Part shown: positions 40,629-55,074 of the stretch, one piece after another
How positions within the stretch are numbered: the stretch's first letter is position 1
Layout of the letters: each line of letters opens with the position of its first letter
Assembly (NCBI RefSeq): GCF_041647995.1
Contig: NZ_JARRIB010000003.1
Location: 62,001-126,000 of the forward strand
Length of the DNA stretch: 64,000 bases
Direction: 5' to 3'
DNA from: Pyrococcus kukulkanii
GTDB taxonomy: Archaea > Methanobacteriota_B > Thermococci > Thermococcales > Thermococcaceae
The notes under the pieces: model-generated
Told to the model about the DNA's origin: nothing
Databases searched by the model: none
The model's input: the letters and a program-made list of their open reading frames with translations, nothing else
Position numbers and translations under genes: made by a program

Positions 40629-41312
40629 ATGGGATTTGCAGAATACTACCGGGCATTCCCAACGTATACCGATCTAAGCTCTCAAGAATACAAGAAGAGA
40701 CTAGAGGATCTTGAACCCCTACTTCTTAAATATATGAAAAGGAAAGGGAAAGTTTTAGATTTAGCTTGTGGCGTTGGAGGATTCTCATTTCTCCTTGAAG
40801 ATCATGGATTTGAGGTAATAGGTATTGACATAAGCGAGGACATGATAGCGAGAGCCAAAAGGTACGCCCAAGAGCGAGAGTCCAAAGTTGAATTCATCCT
40901 TGGGGATGCCAAAAACTTGCCCTTCAATGATAGGGAGTTTGACTATGTGATATTTATAGACAGCCTAGTCCACTTTACGCCCTTAGAGCTTAACCAAGTA
41001 TTTAAGGAGGTAAGAAGGGTTCTCAGGCCCGGAGGAAAATTCATAATTCAGTTCACTGACTTGAGGGAACTCCTCCCAAGATTAAAGGAAAGCCTCGTAG
41101 TCGGACAAGAGTACTGGATAAGCAAGATAATCCCAGATCAAGAAGAAAAAACCGTTGTAATAGAATTCCAGAGCGAGAATGACTCCTTTAGGGTGAGGTT
41201 TAACGTTTGGGGCAAAACCGCGGTGGAGCTACTCGGCAAGCTGTACTTCAGGAAAGAAGCCCAAGAAAAGATAAATGATTACTCATACCTCATAGTCTAT
41301 CAGCTCAAGTGA
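40629..41312 (+). CDS. Class I SAM-dependent methyltransferase
   Basis: 227 aa. Motif I VLDLACGVGGFSF, acidic residue in VIGIDISEDM, motif II LGDAKNLPF, and VLRPGGKFIIQF. The substrate is unknown; a P. horikoshii relative of the same length has a solved structure. The ATG at 40629 is chosen because a BRE/TATA (GCGAAAGATTAATAC, 40591-40605) puts the transcript start within a few bases, and relatives begin MGF-EYYR. Confidence 0.88.
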   Translation: MGFAEYYRAFPTYTDLSSQEYKKRLEDLEPLLLKYMKRKGKVLDLACGVGGFSFLLEDHGFEVIGIDISEDMIARAKRYAQERESKVEFILGDAKNLPFNDREFDYVIFIDSLVHFTPLELNQVFKEVRRVLRPGGKFIIQFTDLRELLPRLKESLVVGQEYWISKIIPDQEEKTVVIEFQSENDSFRVRFNVWGKTAVELLGKLYFRKEAQEKINDYSYLIVYQLK

Positions 41313-42185
41313 TCTCTTGAATACATCAAGATGGTTACCAAAGGCCTCGTACATCTTAACCTTTGACGCCCTCTCAAGGAACTCCTCAAGGTTCTTCATC
41401 ATGATCTCACTTACAGGCATGTTTAACGGCTGAGGCTCGTAGTAGTCCACTCCCTTTATTAAAGCGGTTGAAAAGTACCAAAGGCTCTTCTTGACCTTTC
41501 TTCCTTTGACGGGTGAAAAGCTAGCCCCTTTACAGTTAAAAGCAGAGTGAAGAATAACTATAGCATTAACCCTAACCTTTCCCAGGATTTTACGCCTCCC
41601 CTCCAAATCTATCTCCTTGACCCTGTACCCACTCCTCGTGAGGGAATCATAAGACAACCTCACGTTGTATAGATCCTCTATCTTGGGATCATATATCAAA
41701 ACCGTAGTTCCACCAACTATCCTCAGGCTCTTTGCCTCGACAACAGTATTCTCGGTACTTAACACCGTAAGTCCATGGGAAAGAGAAAGGGCAGAGATCG
41801 TGCTCTTCCCCGTGTGCGGATATCCAACGAAAAGAATTCCTCTCCTCCCATCTGAAACTGCCACAGAGTCAGTAATAAATATTCTACCAATCTTGGCTCC
41901 AGCTCTTGCCACGGCCTGAAGAAGGAAGAAAACGGGAGCCTCATTCTCGTAGGCCTTTGGAACCCGAGATTCTATGAGGTACTCATCAATCCCATTATAG
42001 TCATAGAGATAGTTCAAGACCCTAAATCCCTTCCCCTTAACCCTCTTGACGACTACATGTGGATTACCTTTAGTCGGAAAAATATCGGGAAGATACCTTC
42101 TAGCAAAAGAAGTCATGAATCCATCTTCAAAGCCATCATCAAGCTCCCCTTCAAATTTAACATTTACTCCGGCAACCCCTATCAT
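41283..42185 (-). CDS. HPr-kinase-like P-loop protein, orphan
   Basis: 300 aa. Walker A GYPHTGKST at about residue 122 with the fold order of HPr kinase/PEP carboxykinase-like proteins (ITDSVAVSDGRRGILFVG before it, LSTENTVVE and a conserved GGTTVL after). No HPr or PTS exists in these archaea by common knowledge, so the target must differ; a serine kinase on another protein or small molecule is possible. Probably leaderless: TATA-like TTTTTATTTCC lies about 26 bp upstream. Overlaps the methyltransferase gene by 30 bp. Confidence 0.7.
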   Translation of the reverse strand: MIGVAGVNVKFEGELDDGFEDGFMTSFARRYLPDIFPTKGNPHVVVKRVKGKGFRVLNYLYDYNGIDEYLIESRVPKAYENEAPVFFLLQAVARAGAKIGRIFITDSVAVSDGRRGILFVGYPHTGKSTISALSLSHGLTVLSTENTVVEAKSLRIVGGTTVLIYDPKIEDLYNVRLSYDSLTRSGYRVKEIDLEGRRKILGKVRVNAIVILHSAFNCKGASFSPVKGRKVKKSLWYFSTALIKGVDYYEPQPLNMPVSEIMMKNLEEFLERASKVKMYEAFGNHLDVFKRSLELIDYEV

Positions 42186-42216
42186 TGTGGTTAAGTTGAG
42201 AAAAGGAAATAAAAAG

Positions 42217-43788
42217 TTAAGCCTCTAACCTGAGCCTCTTAATCACAAACCCTTTCTCAAGGGAAGCCAGAAAGCTGGCGAGCCTCGGGCCCCTCTCCCT
42301 TCCAATGAACACCTTGTAGAGGGTCGAGAACCAACTCTTGCTCGGTATCCCCCTCTTCTTCGCAGCATCGTATAGGACGTTGTTCAGCTCATCGACAGTA
42401 AACGAGTCATGGCTCTCTAACCATTGGGCAACCTCGAACATTGCTTCCTTTATCTCCTCTGGAACTTCTATTTCGGGAGGCTTGTCAAGTATTACGAACT
42501 TCACATCGTCGGGCGCGTACTTTTCTACCCAATTCCTGGCCAGCTTTATCCTGAGCTTGATCCTCTCTAGATCCTCGTGATCTAGAACCTTAGGAACGTG
42601 TCCCTGGGAGATCAAAGTTGATATTATCCTTTCCTCCGTCATGTGAGGTAGCTGAACAAGAACAGCTAAGAACCTGAAGGGAGCTTGAGCTATTAGCCTT
42701 TCAGGCTTCTTCGGCATTGAAAGCTCGTAAGTCCTCTTAAGCTCCTCAACGTCTCCTTTCCCTTCCTCGACTCCAAAGTATATCCTCTCAACTTTATCAA
42801 ATTCGTCATAGAGGTTAAGCAGGCCAAGGCCAAGATCAATCTTGATCTCCTTATTTGGCCTGTGCCTCGCGTAGATGAACCTAACGAGTCCTGGCTCAAG
42901 AACCTCGTATAAATCACTCAGGAGAATGACGTTACCCTTACTCCCACTCATCTTGCCCTTCTGACCCTTAATACCAACGAACTCGTACATCAGGGTTAGA
43001 GGAGCATTCTTTCCATACACTTCCTTTATTATATCCTTACCAGTATCGTAACTTGAACCCGCAGCCAAGTGATCCTTCCCAGCTGGTTCAAAGTCAACTC
43101 CAAAGTGGGCCCAGCGCATCGGCCAATCAACCCTCCACCTCAGCTTAACGTTCCCATCCCTTATATCAGTCCAACCCTCGTGACCCTCTGGGCACCTGAA
43201 CTTAACCTTCCACTCTCCATCCCATTCTAAGATTTCACTCTCCCTCCTGTGCTTTGGGCAGTAAACCATGGCCGGCCACCAGTTCTCTGGCAGGGAAGGT
43301 TGCTTAGCTATCTCCCTGTACTTGTTCAGGATGGCCATGATCTTATCCCTGTTCTCAAAGGCCTTCCTAATTTCCTCCGAATACTCACCCCTCTTGTAGA
43401 GCTCGCTCGCATAGAGGAAGTCGACCTCCATACCGAGCTTTTCCACTTCATTTTCAAACAAATCCATGAAGTGCTCAGCGTAACTGTCATGACAGCCCCA
43501 GGGGTCAGGAACCTCCCTAACGGGCATTCCCAAGTACTCCCTCCATTCTTGGGGAACGTTCTTTGGAACTTTCCTGAATCTATCGTAATCATCCCACATA
43601 TGGATGTGCCTAACTTCATAGCCCTTATCCCTCAGAGCGTGGCCAACTATGTAAGCAGTAAAGAGCTCCCTGAAGTTCCCTATGTGAACGTAACCGCTCG
43701 GCGTTATTCCACTCTCAACAACGTAAAGCTCCTTCTCTCCCCTCTCCCTGATTATCTTTTCAGCCATATGATCGGCCCAGTGAACCAT
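42217..43788 (-). CDS. lysS: Class I lysyl-tRNA synthetase
   Basis: 523-aa archaeal class I LysRS. The HIGH-type motif is [10 protein letters not shown] near residue 32 and the KMSKS motif is KMSGSKGN near residue 290; a zinc-binding-like pair CPKH...CPEGHEGW lies between. C-terminal helix-bundle anticodon domain. Ribosome site GGGTGGTGTAA. The class I type is expected in Euryarchaeota. Confidence 0.96.
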   Translation of the reverse strand: MVHWADHMAEKIIRERGEKELYVVESGITPSGYVHIGNFRELFTAYIVGHALRDKGYEVRHIHMWDDYDRFRKVPKNVPQEWREYLGMPVREVPDPWGCHDSYAEHFMDLFENEVEKLGMEVDFLYASELYKRGEYSEEIRKAFENRDKIMAILNKYREIAKQPSLPENWWPAMVYCPKHRRESEILEWDGEWKVKFRCPEGHEGWTDIRDGNVKLRWRVDWPMRWAHFGVDFEPAGKDHLAAGSSYDTGKDIIKEVYGKNAPLTLMYEFVGIKGQKGKMSGSKGNVILLSDLYEVLEPGLVRFIYARHRPNKEIKIDLGLGLLNLYDEFDKVERIYFGVEEGKGDVEELKRTYELSMPKKPERLIAQAPFRFLAVLVQLPHMTEERIISTLISQGHVPKVLDHEDLERIKLRIKLARNWVEKYAPDDVKFVILDKPPEIEVPEEIKEAMFEVAQWLESHDSFTVDELNNVLYDAAKKRGIPSKSWFSTLYKVFIGRERGPRLASFLASLEKGFVIKRLRLEA

Positions 43789-43848
43789 TTACACCACCCT
43801 CCGTGAATGGGAGATTAGCTTTTAAGGGTTTGTGGGAAAGTTAAGATC

Positions 43849-44451
43849 ATGTCCTGGGTTCACGTTGGAATAGCCTTGGCATCCATACTAGTTGCAATAG
43901 CAATCACAAAAGAGCTTGGAGAGAGGTATGCCTGGGTGAACAGAAAGATAATCCACTTCTCGATAGTCCCCGCAATACTCATGATGTACCTCGGCCTTAT
44001 AGAGGCAAAGATTTTCTCAGCATTTGCCTTTGCATTTGCAATTAGCCAGCTCTCTTCCCACGTATTAAAGAGAGAACTCGAGTGGTTTCAAATCCCAGGA
44101 AATTACGGAGAAGTTTTCTTTGCCCTTTCAGCAGGTGTAATATCCCTGCTCTTCAACCCAAAATATGCCACAGCACTCCTATCGGTCATGGCTGTAAGTG
44201 ATGGAGTAACCGGAGTAATAAGGTTCTTCTACTTCAGAAAGAAGGGTCTTGATGTTAAGCTTAAAAAGCACTGGACCGGCAGCTTAGGCTTCTTCTTAAC
44301 TTCCCTGGTAATAGCCCTGGTATTTTTAAATGCCACTACACTAGTTAGAATAGCATGGGCACTAATACTCACACTGGCAGAGTATCAGCCGTGGCTAGAT
44401 GACAACCTAGCAGTACCACTGGCAGGGGGAATCTTAAGTTTATTCCTGTAG
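43849..44451 (+). CDS. Dolichol/phytol kinase-like membrane protein
   Basis: 200 aa, six to seven helices. Family motifs of CTP-dependent polyprenol kinases (SEC59/VTE5): NRKIIHFSIVPAIL, SVMAVSDGVTGVIRFF, KKHWTGSLGFFLTS and DDNLAVPLAGG. The likely substrate is dolichol or another isoprenoid alcohol, linking to glycosylation lipid or archaeal lipid recycling. TATA GCTTTTAAGG near 43818 predicts a start at or next to the ATG (leaderless). Confidence 0.82.
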   Translation: MSWVHVGIALASILVAIAITKELGERYAWVNRKIIHFSIVPAILMMYLGLIEAKIFSAFAFAFAISQLSSHVLKRELEWFQIPGNYGEVFFALSAGVISLLFNPKYATALLSVMAVSDGVTGVIRFFYFRKKGLDVKLKKHWTGSLGFFLTSLVIALVFLNATTLVRIAWALILTLAEYQPWLDDNLAVPLAGGILSLFL

Positions 44452-44465
44452 CTAAAAAGAAAAGA

Positions 44466-45029
44466 CTAGGAAACCCACCGCACCTTCATAGAATCCTTCC
44501 TCACCTTAAGGAACTCCTCAACTAGAACCCTCCCACTTTCCTCCATGAACTCCTCAGGATCTATGCCCAGCTCTTGAAGGCCAATAGCCTTAACATCCTG
44601 GGGAACTCCTCTAGATGTTACATTTATCCCAATGTGGATCTTGATGCTCACAGGAGATATCGTTGCTATCGATATGCTCAGCTTCCTATCACCAACGTAT
44701 ATATCGTCTCCCTTTCTCTCTACCTTAACCCCCTTCTTTGAGAACAGTTCGCAGAGCCTAGCTATGAAGAGCTTCTGTAACGCTGAAGCAAGCAAAACAT
44801 CGGGATGCCAGAAGACCTCAACTATATAGTGAATCATGTCATCACTCTTTATCTCCTTTCTCTGCCTCAAATCCTCGATGTCAACCATCTCTTCGATCTT
44901 AACGTCGCACCTTCCCCTAAATACCACCAAAGAATCTCCAAGAACACCGAAGTTCCTGTAGGCCCAGTGGCTCCTTATTGCCGAGCCGTCATAGTCGATC
45001 CTTCTGGCCTTAATTACGAGGAGCTCCAT
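44466..45029 (-). CDS. DUF366 family protein
   Basis: 187 aa. Recognised by YDGSAIRSHWAYRNFGVLGDSLVVFRG and the SKDD-like KSDDMIHYIVE stretch, typical of DUF366. Uncharacterised, possibly nucleotide-related by fold. Begins four bases after DUF2139, with GAGGTGATCGC, so cotranslated with it. Confidence 0.82.
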   Translation of the reverse strand: MELLVIKARRIDYDGSAIRSHWAYRNFGVLGDSLVVFRGRCDVKIEEMVDIEDLRQRKEIKSDDMIHYIVEVFWHPDVLLASALQKLFIARLCELFSKKGVKVERKGDDIYVGDRKLSISIATISPVSIKIHIGINVTSRGVPQDVKAIGLQELGIDPEEFMEESGRVLVEEFLKVRKDSMKVRWVS

Positions 45030-45033
45030 GCGA

Positions 45034-46506
45034 TCACCTCAGCTCTATCTTAGCCAAGCCCTTGAAGTCCTCCTTCTCAAGCTTGAAGGAGACTATCCCA
45101 GAGAAGGAGCTCAAGTCTATAACGTTCCTGCCCTTCTTAATATCAAAGTCGTCATAGGTAGCATCATTTAGTGGCAAGGCGAGATCGTACTCATAAATCC
45201 TAAGCCTATTATCCCTACTAGCATTTATGATAAGCCTCGGGCTCCTGTAGCCATCGAGGGGAATTCCGCCAAAAGTTCCAGCATTAAGCTTCATTGCCTC
45301 AGAGGGGAACCTTAATGGAACGGTGAACCTAACCGGAGGGGATTCCTTTATAACAGCGTGATCAAGGATTATGAAATCCCTATGACCCGTGTCGAAGGGG
45401 GTAGCGTCTAATGCCCCAGTGTTTGGCGTGTTGCTCGTGGCAACAATTATCTTATCCCCAACCTTCTCAAGAGAGGTAATTCTCGCTCCAAAGACCCCGA
45501 CAATCTTAACCATTGGAGGAATTACGTAGACCAGAACGCTTGGCCCGACTATAGTGTTCGTGAAGGTGTAGTACCTTAACTCCTCCTCGCTCCTAGGTTT
45601 GTAGTACGCATCGTGATGAGCGTTGAAGCCTATCAATACCCCACCGCCGAAGGGAAGCGCGTTGACCCTGAAGGGAGCGTAGAACGTATAGAAGTCGAAC
45701 AGTCTTACGAATCTGAACTCTTCCTCGTTGAATGGATTGCCCACAAAAACGCCACCCCTCACGAATGCAAAGGCCCTGTTGTTTATCGAGGCCATTGCAC
45801 CGAGATGTGGCTCCAAGTAATTTCCACCATCCACACTGCTCCCCAGGGAAAATCTCTCCCACTTCTCAGTGACCATGTCCAGAGCATGAATTTCCTCCAA
45901 GCCCTTCGTGTAGTTCTTGCCGATGCCAAAGAATGCAACATCGTGAACCTGGGTTGCCTTTGGACTTGGCCTCTCATTTAGCCTCCTTATTTTTCCATTA
46001 TGTCTGTCTAAAGAATAAACACCAAGGTTTTCGTGGCCATCTTCTCTGCATAATAAAAGCTCGTCAGTGTAGGGATTGTAGAGGATCTCGCTGACCTCGC
46101 CAGCCCACCTTTCCGGATGGTGAAGGCTCTCCTTCCACACTAGCCTGATTCTCCCGTTGGAAGTGTCGTACTCGTGAACGTGGGAGTGCTTATGAGAGAA
46201 GTCTATGGTGGCATTTCCCTGGGCCTTCCCCCTGAACTTTGCGGGAGCGTGAACCCAGCCACCGAAGTATATGAATTCATCAACGACTTCCACGGCATTA
46301 TAAGTATCTCCTCCAGAAGTAGGCCTTGGACCAACAAGCTCGAATTCGTAAACCTTGTGGGAGTCATTGGTTATAAAATGGGCCTCTCCTTCAAAGGCTA
46401 GCGTAAAGTACAGGGTGTCGTTGTGGTACCTTAAGCCAAAAATCCCCCCACTTCCCCACTCTGGACCATATCTTGGTGGGTACCTTTCAAGTTTTTCGAG
46501 AATCAT
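45034..46506 (-). CDS. DUF2139 family beta-propeller-like protein
   Basis: 490 aa, mostly beta strands in repeats with His/Asp-rich turns (GGWVHAPAKFRG, DFSHKHSHVHEYDT), assigned from the DUF2139 pattern known in Thermococcales and Crenarchaeota. No signal peptide, so probably cytosolic. Function unknown. Lies about 65 bp downstream of the 23S gene on the same strand; GGTGATAAC precedes the ATG. It may receive read-through from the rRNA operon. Confidence 0.8.
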   Translation of the reverse strand: MILEKLERYPPRYGPEWGSGGIFGLRYHNDTLYFTLAFEGEAHFITNDSHKVYEFELVGPRPTSGGDTYNAVEVVDEFIYFGGWVHAPAKFRGKAQGNATIDFSHKHSHVHEYDTSNGRIRLVWKESLHHPERWAGEVSEILYNPYTDELLLCREDGHENLGVYSLDRHNGKIRRLNERPSPKATQVHDVAFFGIGKNYTKGLEEIHALDMVTEKWERFSLGSSVDGGNYLEPHLGAMASINNRAFAFVRGGVFVGNPFNEEEFRFVRLFDFYTFYAPFRVNALPFGGGVLIGFNAHHDAYYKPRSEEELRYYTFTNTIVGPSVLVYVIPPMVKIVGVFGARITSLEKVGDKIIVATSNTPNTGALDATPFDTGHRDFIILDHAVIKESPPVRFTVPLRFPSEAMKLNAGTFGGIPLDGYRSPRLIINASRDNRLRIYEYDLALPLNDATYDDFDIKKGRNVIDLSSFSGIVSFKLEKEDFKGLAKIELR

Positions 46507-46547
46507 GTTATCACCAAAAGTGTATCAGAATAGTTGCTTAAGAACTT

Positions 46548-46574
46548 GAGGGCCGCGCATAGGCGGGTGGCCTA

Positions 46575-46593
<19 letters not shown>
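46548..46593 (-). repeat. 3' arm of the 23S rRNA processing stem
   Basis: 46 bases that are the inverted copy of 49653-49698 except for a four-base mismatch (TATC versus CAAG) in the middle. In the transcript the two arms pair to a long helix interrupted by an internal loop, where the archaeal splicing endonuclease excises 23S rRNA. Confidence 0.8.
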
Positions 46594-49675
<3,082 letters not shown>

Positions 49676-49769
49676 CCACCCGCCTATGCGCGGCCCTCAT
49701 CGTCGCCCCCTATTAGGGGGCCTTGGGCCCTTCCGCCCCGAGCATTTGCTCGGGACGTGCATCTCTTCG

Positions 49770-49847
<78 letters not shown>

Positions 49848-49855
49848 ACCAGAAA

Positions 49856-49893
49856 AAGGCAGGCCCGGCACCCCTTTAGTCCCCCGGACGGGG
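49856..49893 (-). repeat. 3' arm of the 16S rRNA processing stem
   Basis: Inverted copy of 51449-51487 (CCCCGTCCGGGGG ... GGGGTGCCGGGCCTGCCTT) with a divergent centre (ACTAAA versus TTTGACC). The arms pair around the 16S gene in the primary transcript. Confidence 0.8.
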
Positions 49894-49904
49894 TTCCCGG
49901 CGAT

Positions 49905-51401
<1,497 letters not shown>

Positions 51402-51752
51402 TAAGGGAGTACGGCCGGTGGAACTCCCCACGCGGGGGAGTACCAATTCCCCGTCCGGGGGTTTGACCGGGGTGCCGGGCCTGCCTTGCCCCCGAGGGGT
51501 CCCCCGTTTCAGGGGTTTTCCTCGGGAGCGCATCTTGCTATACCCAGGGGAGGAGGGCGGGGTTCATGCCGGGGGCTTTGCCCCCAATCCCCCCGACGCC
51601 GCCGTCTTGACCCCTGGGTTTTTCACCCCCTTATTCGGGGGCTCCACCCAATAGTCCCGAACCTCCATAATGAAAAATTTTTGCACAATGAAGTTAATTA
51701 TCAAAGAATATGATAAAAACACCAACCTATAAGGGGCAAAAATAAGCAAAAA
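51402..51752 (-). other. rRNA operon leader and promoter region
   Basis: 351 bp without a gene. The part 51402-51655 is GC-rich leader RNA with several hairpins, including the 5' arm of the 16S stem. From about 51660 outward it turns abruptly AT-rich. A weak TATA candidate on the minus strand (AAAAATTTTTCA, complement of 51671-51682) would start transcription near 51650, where the GC-rich leader begins; other AT-rich stretches could serve instead. Confidence 0.5.
51449..51487 (-). repeat. 5' arm of the 16S rRNA processing stem
   Basis: Pairs with 49856-49893. Together with the 23S stem it shows that this operon is processed by the usual archaeal endonuclease route. Confidence 0.8.
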
Positions 51753-52646
51753 TTAGCTAAAATTTAAGGATCTCAACAAGTTTGTCTCTACAGTAGTTTC
51801 AATGTCCTTAACCGGGATAACAACCTCCTCCCCAGCAATCTTGGCATAGAACTCTATATCCGCCCTAACCTTGCTAACCTCCCCATTCATTATATGCTCC
51901 TTAATTGCGTCTTTGAATGGATCAGGGGATAATACTACTCTTGCCTTTACACTTCCGTAACCCTTAGCGGGGATTATGGACCCCTCGATTATCTTCCCCT
52001 CACCAACCTTGATATCGTTCATATAAAGCTCAGCCTTCAAGTTCGTTATTGGCAATGGGAAATTGTTTGGGTTATATAATTTTATGTCTCCAACGATCTC
52101 TATTCCTTTCCTAGAGACCCCTCCCCATCTCGCATATATCCCCTCAATCCCAGGAGTTTTGAGAGGCACCATACCGGCAATTGTATACGTCTTCGGTTCT
52201 TGTTTTAACTCTTGGAGACGGGACAAAACGTTCGTTTTTAACTGCGTTAGGTGAGTGAATTGATAAGGGATCACATTGAGTATCTTTGCAGTTCCACTAA
52301 TTTCAACAGCACTATCTTCTTTATTCTTGATGTGAGCTATAAAACCATCAACAACCTTATCAAGGTTAATTGTTGATGTTATTGTTACCTTCTGGGTCAG
52401 AAATCCAACTTTAACTTTATTTATCGTTGCAACTGAGACATTAGCAAGTTTCAGTGTAACGTTTTCCACAGTTAGAGGAAGAGGAGAAGGATTTCCCAAG
52501 TCAATCCTGAATTCAACGTTTACGTTGTCGCCCTCTATGGCACCCCAGCTAGCAGAAACGCTTGGATGAAAGTTCAGTGCAAAGTAACCAGCATATATCA
52601 ACCAGACCAAAAATACTACCGCTATTATAGCTCCAACTTTTCCCAT
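51753..52646 (-). CDS. LEA type 2 (WHy) family membrane-anchored protein
   Basis: 297 aa. One N-terminal helix (residues 5-25, [20 protein letters not shown]) anchors two LEA14/WHy-like beta-sandwich repeats ([26 protein letters not shown] at 44-69 and [25 protein letters not shown] near 186-210; each has the N-P-x-P-L-P signature). Known relatives are linked to desiccation or stress tolerance. Ribosome site GGTGGGAGAAT. Lies upstream of the rRNA promoter on the same strand. Confidence 0.83.
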   Translation of the reverse strand: MGKVGAIIAVVFLVWLIYAGYFALNFHPSVSASWGAIEGDNVNVEFRIDLGNPSPLPLTVENVTLKLANVSVATINKVKVGFLTQKVTITSTINLDKVVDGFIAHIKNKEDSAVEISGTAKILNVIPYQFTHLTQLKTNVLSRLQELKQEPKTYTIAGMVPLKTPGIEGIYARWGGVSRKGIEIVGDIKLYNPNNFPLPITNLKAELYMNDIKVGEGKIIEGSIIPAKGYGSVKARVVLSPDPFKDAIKEHIMNGEVSKVRADIEFYAKIAGEEVVIPVKDIETTVETNLLRSLNFS

Positions 52647-52708
52647 ATTCTCCCACCATTTCTTATTTAACGCTAAGGTATTTATATGTTAATGGGGGCA
52701 TTCAAACT

Positions 52709-53317
52709 ATGTTTGAAGAAATCTTTAGTTCGACATTACTCATGCTCATAATGATAGATCCAAGCGACAAAATATTGTTAGTCAGCTTGTTAAGGGAAGA
52801 TTTCCATATAGAGGATGTAAAAAGCCTGATAATAAGAGCAAATTTAATTGGATGGGTACTCCTCTTGATTTTTGCCGTAGCTGGCAAGGTTATACTCCAA
52901 GACATATTCCATATAGAGATCGACGCACTGAGGGTAGCAGGAGGATTCGTCCTATTTAAGATTGGACTTGAGGCCCTAGAAGGGGGAGGAATGGTAACGA
53001 TAAAGAGGGAGAAAAATATACTGGCCCTTGCCGCCGTCCCAGTGGCAACGCCACTCATAGCAGGACCAGCGGCAATTACAGCGGCAATAACACTGACAGC
53101 AGAATATGGTATTCACATCTCTATTATCGCAACTACGATTGCAATTGCAATAACGGCAGTCCTAATGATGATAGCCCTTTATGCCATGAGAAACGTGAAC
53201 AAAACAGTGCTAAGTGTCACAATAAGGATAATAGGATTATTCATTATGGCAATAGGAGCACAAATGATGATTACAGGAGCAGGGAGCATACTTGTGAGAA
53301 TCCTTAAAGGAGCTTAA
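52709..53317 (+). CDS. MarC family membrane protein
   Basis: 202 aa, six helices with the two inverted halves of the MarC (UPF0056) family: [17 protein letters not shown] in the first and [19 protein letters not shown] at the start of the second. Function unknown despite the historic drug-resistance name. TATA TATTTATATG (52679-52688) puts the transcript start on the ATG, so the message is leaderless. Confidence 0.85.
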   Translation: MFEEIFSSTLLMLIMIDPSDKILLVSLLREDFHIEDVKSLIIRANLIGWVLLLIFAVAGKVILQDIFHIEIDALRVAGGFVLFKIGLEALEGGGMVTIKREKNILALAAVPVATPLIAGPAAITAAITLTAEYGIHISIIATTIAIAITAVLMMIALYAMRNVNKTVLSVTIRIIGLFIMAIGAQMMITGAGSILVRILKGA

Positions 53318-53819
53318 TGCTCTTGTCAAGTATCAAATGCAGCAAGTATCCAGAGAAAGCTGCAAGACCTATTAGGTAAGCCTCTCCAGGAGCTAAAGAA
53401 ATTCCATACCTAACCCCTAAGAATGTGAGTAGGCCATAAAGGGTTGCAAATGTGAGGGAGTGCACTATCCCTCGATGACGAGGCATTAGGAGTGTGAAGA
53501 TGTACCACCCAATAACGGCAAATATTCCTCCAACACCCCAAGCGTATATGAGGGAGTAATCGCTTGGGATGTAAGCCTGAATCCTGTAAGCCACAACACT
53601 TCCCAAGATCACGGAAAATATTGGCTTAATCCCTCTATGAATTATTGAATCAGGATGATCTATATCGGGAAGATCACTTCCTAAAACATAGAAAGCATAA
53701 CCTAAGGCCAAGGAAAGAAAAGTTAACTTCAAATTAAGGACATCCCTTAGGAAATAGGCTAATACAACAAAAAGGGGATAAGTTATCAAGCCTGCCAGAA
53801 CATGTTCCTCATAATTCAT
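53304..53819 (-). CDS. YdjM-type (DUF457) membrane metal-dependent hydrolase
   Basis: 171 aa, four to five helices with [15 protein letters not shown] (metal-binding Asp/His cluster) near residue 50 and [12 protein letters not shown] near 113, the signature of the LexA-binding inner-membrane hydrolase family. ATGA overlap with the upstream AAA ATPase gene couples the two. Overlaps the convergent marC gene by 14 bp. Confidence 0.82.
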   Translation of the reverse strand: MNYEEHVLAGLITYPLFVVLAYFLRDVLNLKLTFLSLALGYAFYVLGSDLPDIDHPDSIIHRGIKPIFSVILGSVVAYRIQAYIPSDYSLIYAWGVGGIFAVIGWYIFTLLMPRHRGIVHSLTFATLYGLLTFLGVRYGISLAPGEAYLIGLAAFSGYLLHLILDKSIKLL

Positions 53820-55003
53820 TCCCTTTTCTCCTCCATAAACTTCCTAACGTAGTCGGGAACTTTGTAATTGCCTCTTGGATCCCCAACTAAGAATCCCAAG
53901 CTAACTAAATGCTCCAATTTTTCATAAACCTCTGTACCTGGCATTTTGAGCTCCTTAGCAACTTCAATGTAGCTCACCGGCCCACCCTTAAATTTGTTGA
54001 CTATAACATTCACAAGGGGTTTAAATTCCGTTGGTATCCTTGTTAGATATTCCTCTAAGGATTTTGGCTCCTCAAGTATCGTTGTGACAACGTACTCATT
54101 TATCGGGTCGAACTTGTGTTTAACGGCCTCACTTAAAACGTAATTGAGCAACCTAAGTATTTGTCTAGGATTTCCCTTTCCAAGCTCATGAATTAACCTT
54201 ATTGCATCTTCAGTGAAGGGATAAATTGGATCCGCTGTATCCCTAATTCTAACCTTTGCAAGTCTTTTCTTAACTAACTCAACGACTTCCTCATAACTCA
54301 TTGGCCTAAGCTTGAACTCATAGTGAAGCCTCATAAAGAATGCGGGAAATAATTTAGAGTACTCTTCATACACTTCGGGAATGCATGCAAAAGCAAAGAG
54401 GCTTCCAGGGGGCATGTTACTGATAAAGTGCCTCAGCATTTCGAAGAATAATATTTTCTCCTTTTCATTTGCCCCCTGCATGTTTTCAAGTTCGTCAAGT
54501 AGTAATGCAGAGTACTGATACTTAGAAAGTTCCTGAGTAAGCATCTCAGCAATATCCCTACTCTTATACTCATTTATTGAAGATAGCATCCTTTCAAGCC
54601 TGTTTATAAATCCAAGCTTCTTCGATAGGTTTTCAAGGAATATGTTTGTCCTATTTTTTGGAGGTTTTAGGGCGCTAAATATGTCTCTTGTAATCTTCAA
54701 TATGTCCGTAGTGTCTACTTTAACATATATTACCTTACCCCCCTTCTCCTCAACAACTCTTGCGACGCTCTTCAACCTCTGAGTTTTCCCCATCCCCAGG
54801 GGGCCAACAATAGAAAATGTTATCGAGCTCTTATTTCCAATGACATCTGATATTAGGGAAGAAATTTTCATATCAACCTCCTGGTAAACATGAATCGATT
54901 CTATATCCTCTATTCCCTCGCTCGCTAATTCTATGAATGGATTCTTTGAAAGACCATAAACCTCATAGGAAGGAGAAGCATAAATACGAAGTGTGCCTTC
55001 CAT
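53816..55003 (-). CDS. AAA+ ATPase with Orc1/Cdc6-like C-terminal winged helix
   Basis: 395 aa. Walker A GPLGMGKTQRL near residue 68, Walker B ALLLDELENM near 167, sensor 1 FAFACIPEV near 205, sensor 2 GNPRQILRLLN near 285, and a winged-helix domain (KGGPVSYIEVAKELKMPGTEVYEKLEHL) at the end. Resembles Orc1/Cdc6 and related archaeal ATPases but is not the principal replication initiator, since it lacks the usual initiator motifs and no origin-type repeats flank it. Translated with the YdjM-type protein, suggesting a membrane-linked function. Ribosome site GGAGGGACAACA. Confidence 0.78.
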   Translation of the reverse strand: MEGTLRIYASPSYEVYGLSKNPFIELASEGIEDIESIHVYQEVDMKISSLISDVIGNKSSITFSIVGPLGMGKTQRLKSVARVVEEKGGKVIYVKVDTTDILKITRDIFSALKPPKNRTNIFLENLSKKLGFINRLERMLSSINEYKSRDIAEMLTQELSKYQYSALLLDELENMQGANEKEKILFFEMLRHFISNMPPGSLFAFACIPEVYEEYSKLFPAFFMRLHYEFKLRPMSYEEVVELVKKRLAKVRIRDTADPIYPFTEDAIRLIHELGKGNPRQILRLLNYVLSEAVKHKFDPINEYVVTTILEEPKSLEEYLTRIPTEFKPLVNVIVNKFKGGPVSYIEVAKELKMPGTEVYEKLEHLVSLGFLVGDPRGNYKVPDYVRKFMEEKRE

Positions 55004-55074
55004 TGTTGTCCCTCCAATCAGATATCACGGCATTCTTATAAAACTTTATACCAACTTTGGCCTAGGTGGCACTC

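Noticed and set aside
53816-55003. Replication initiator with adjacent origin
   Set aside because: The ATPase is Orc1-like in fold only; the flanks lack ORB-type repeats and a long AT-rich unwinding region.
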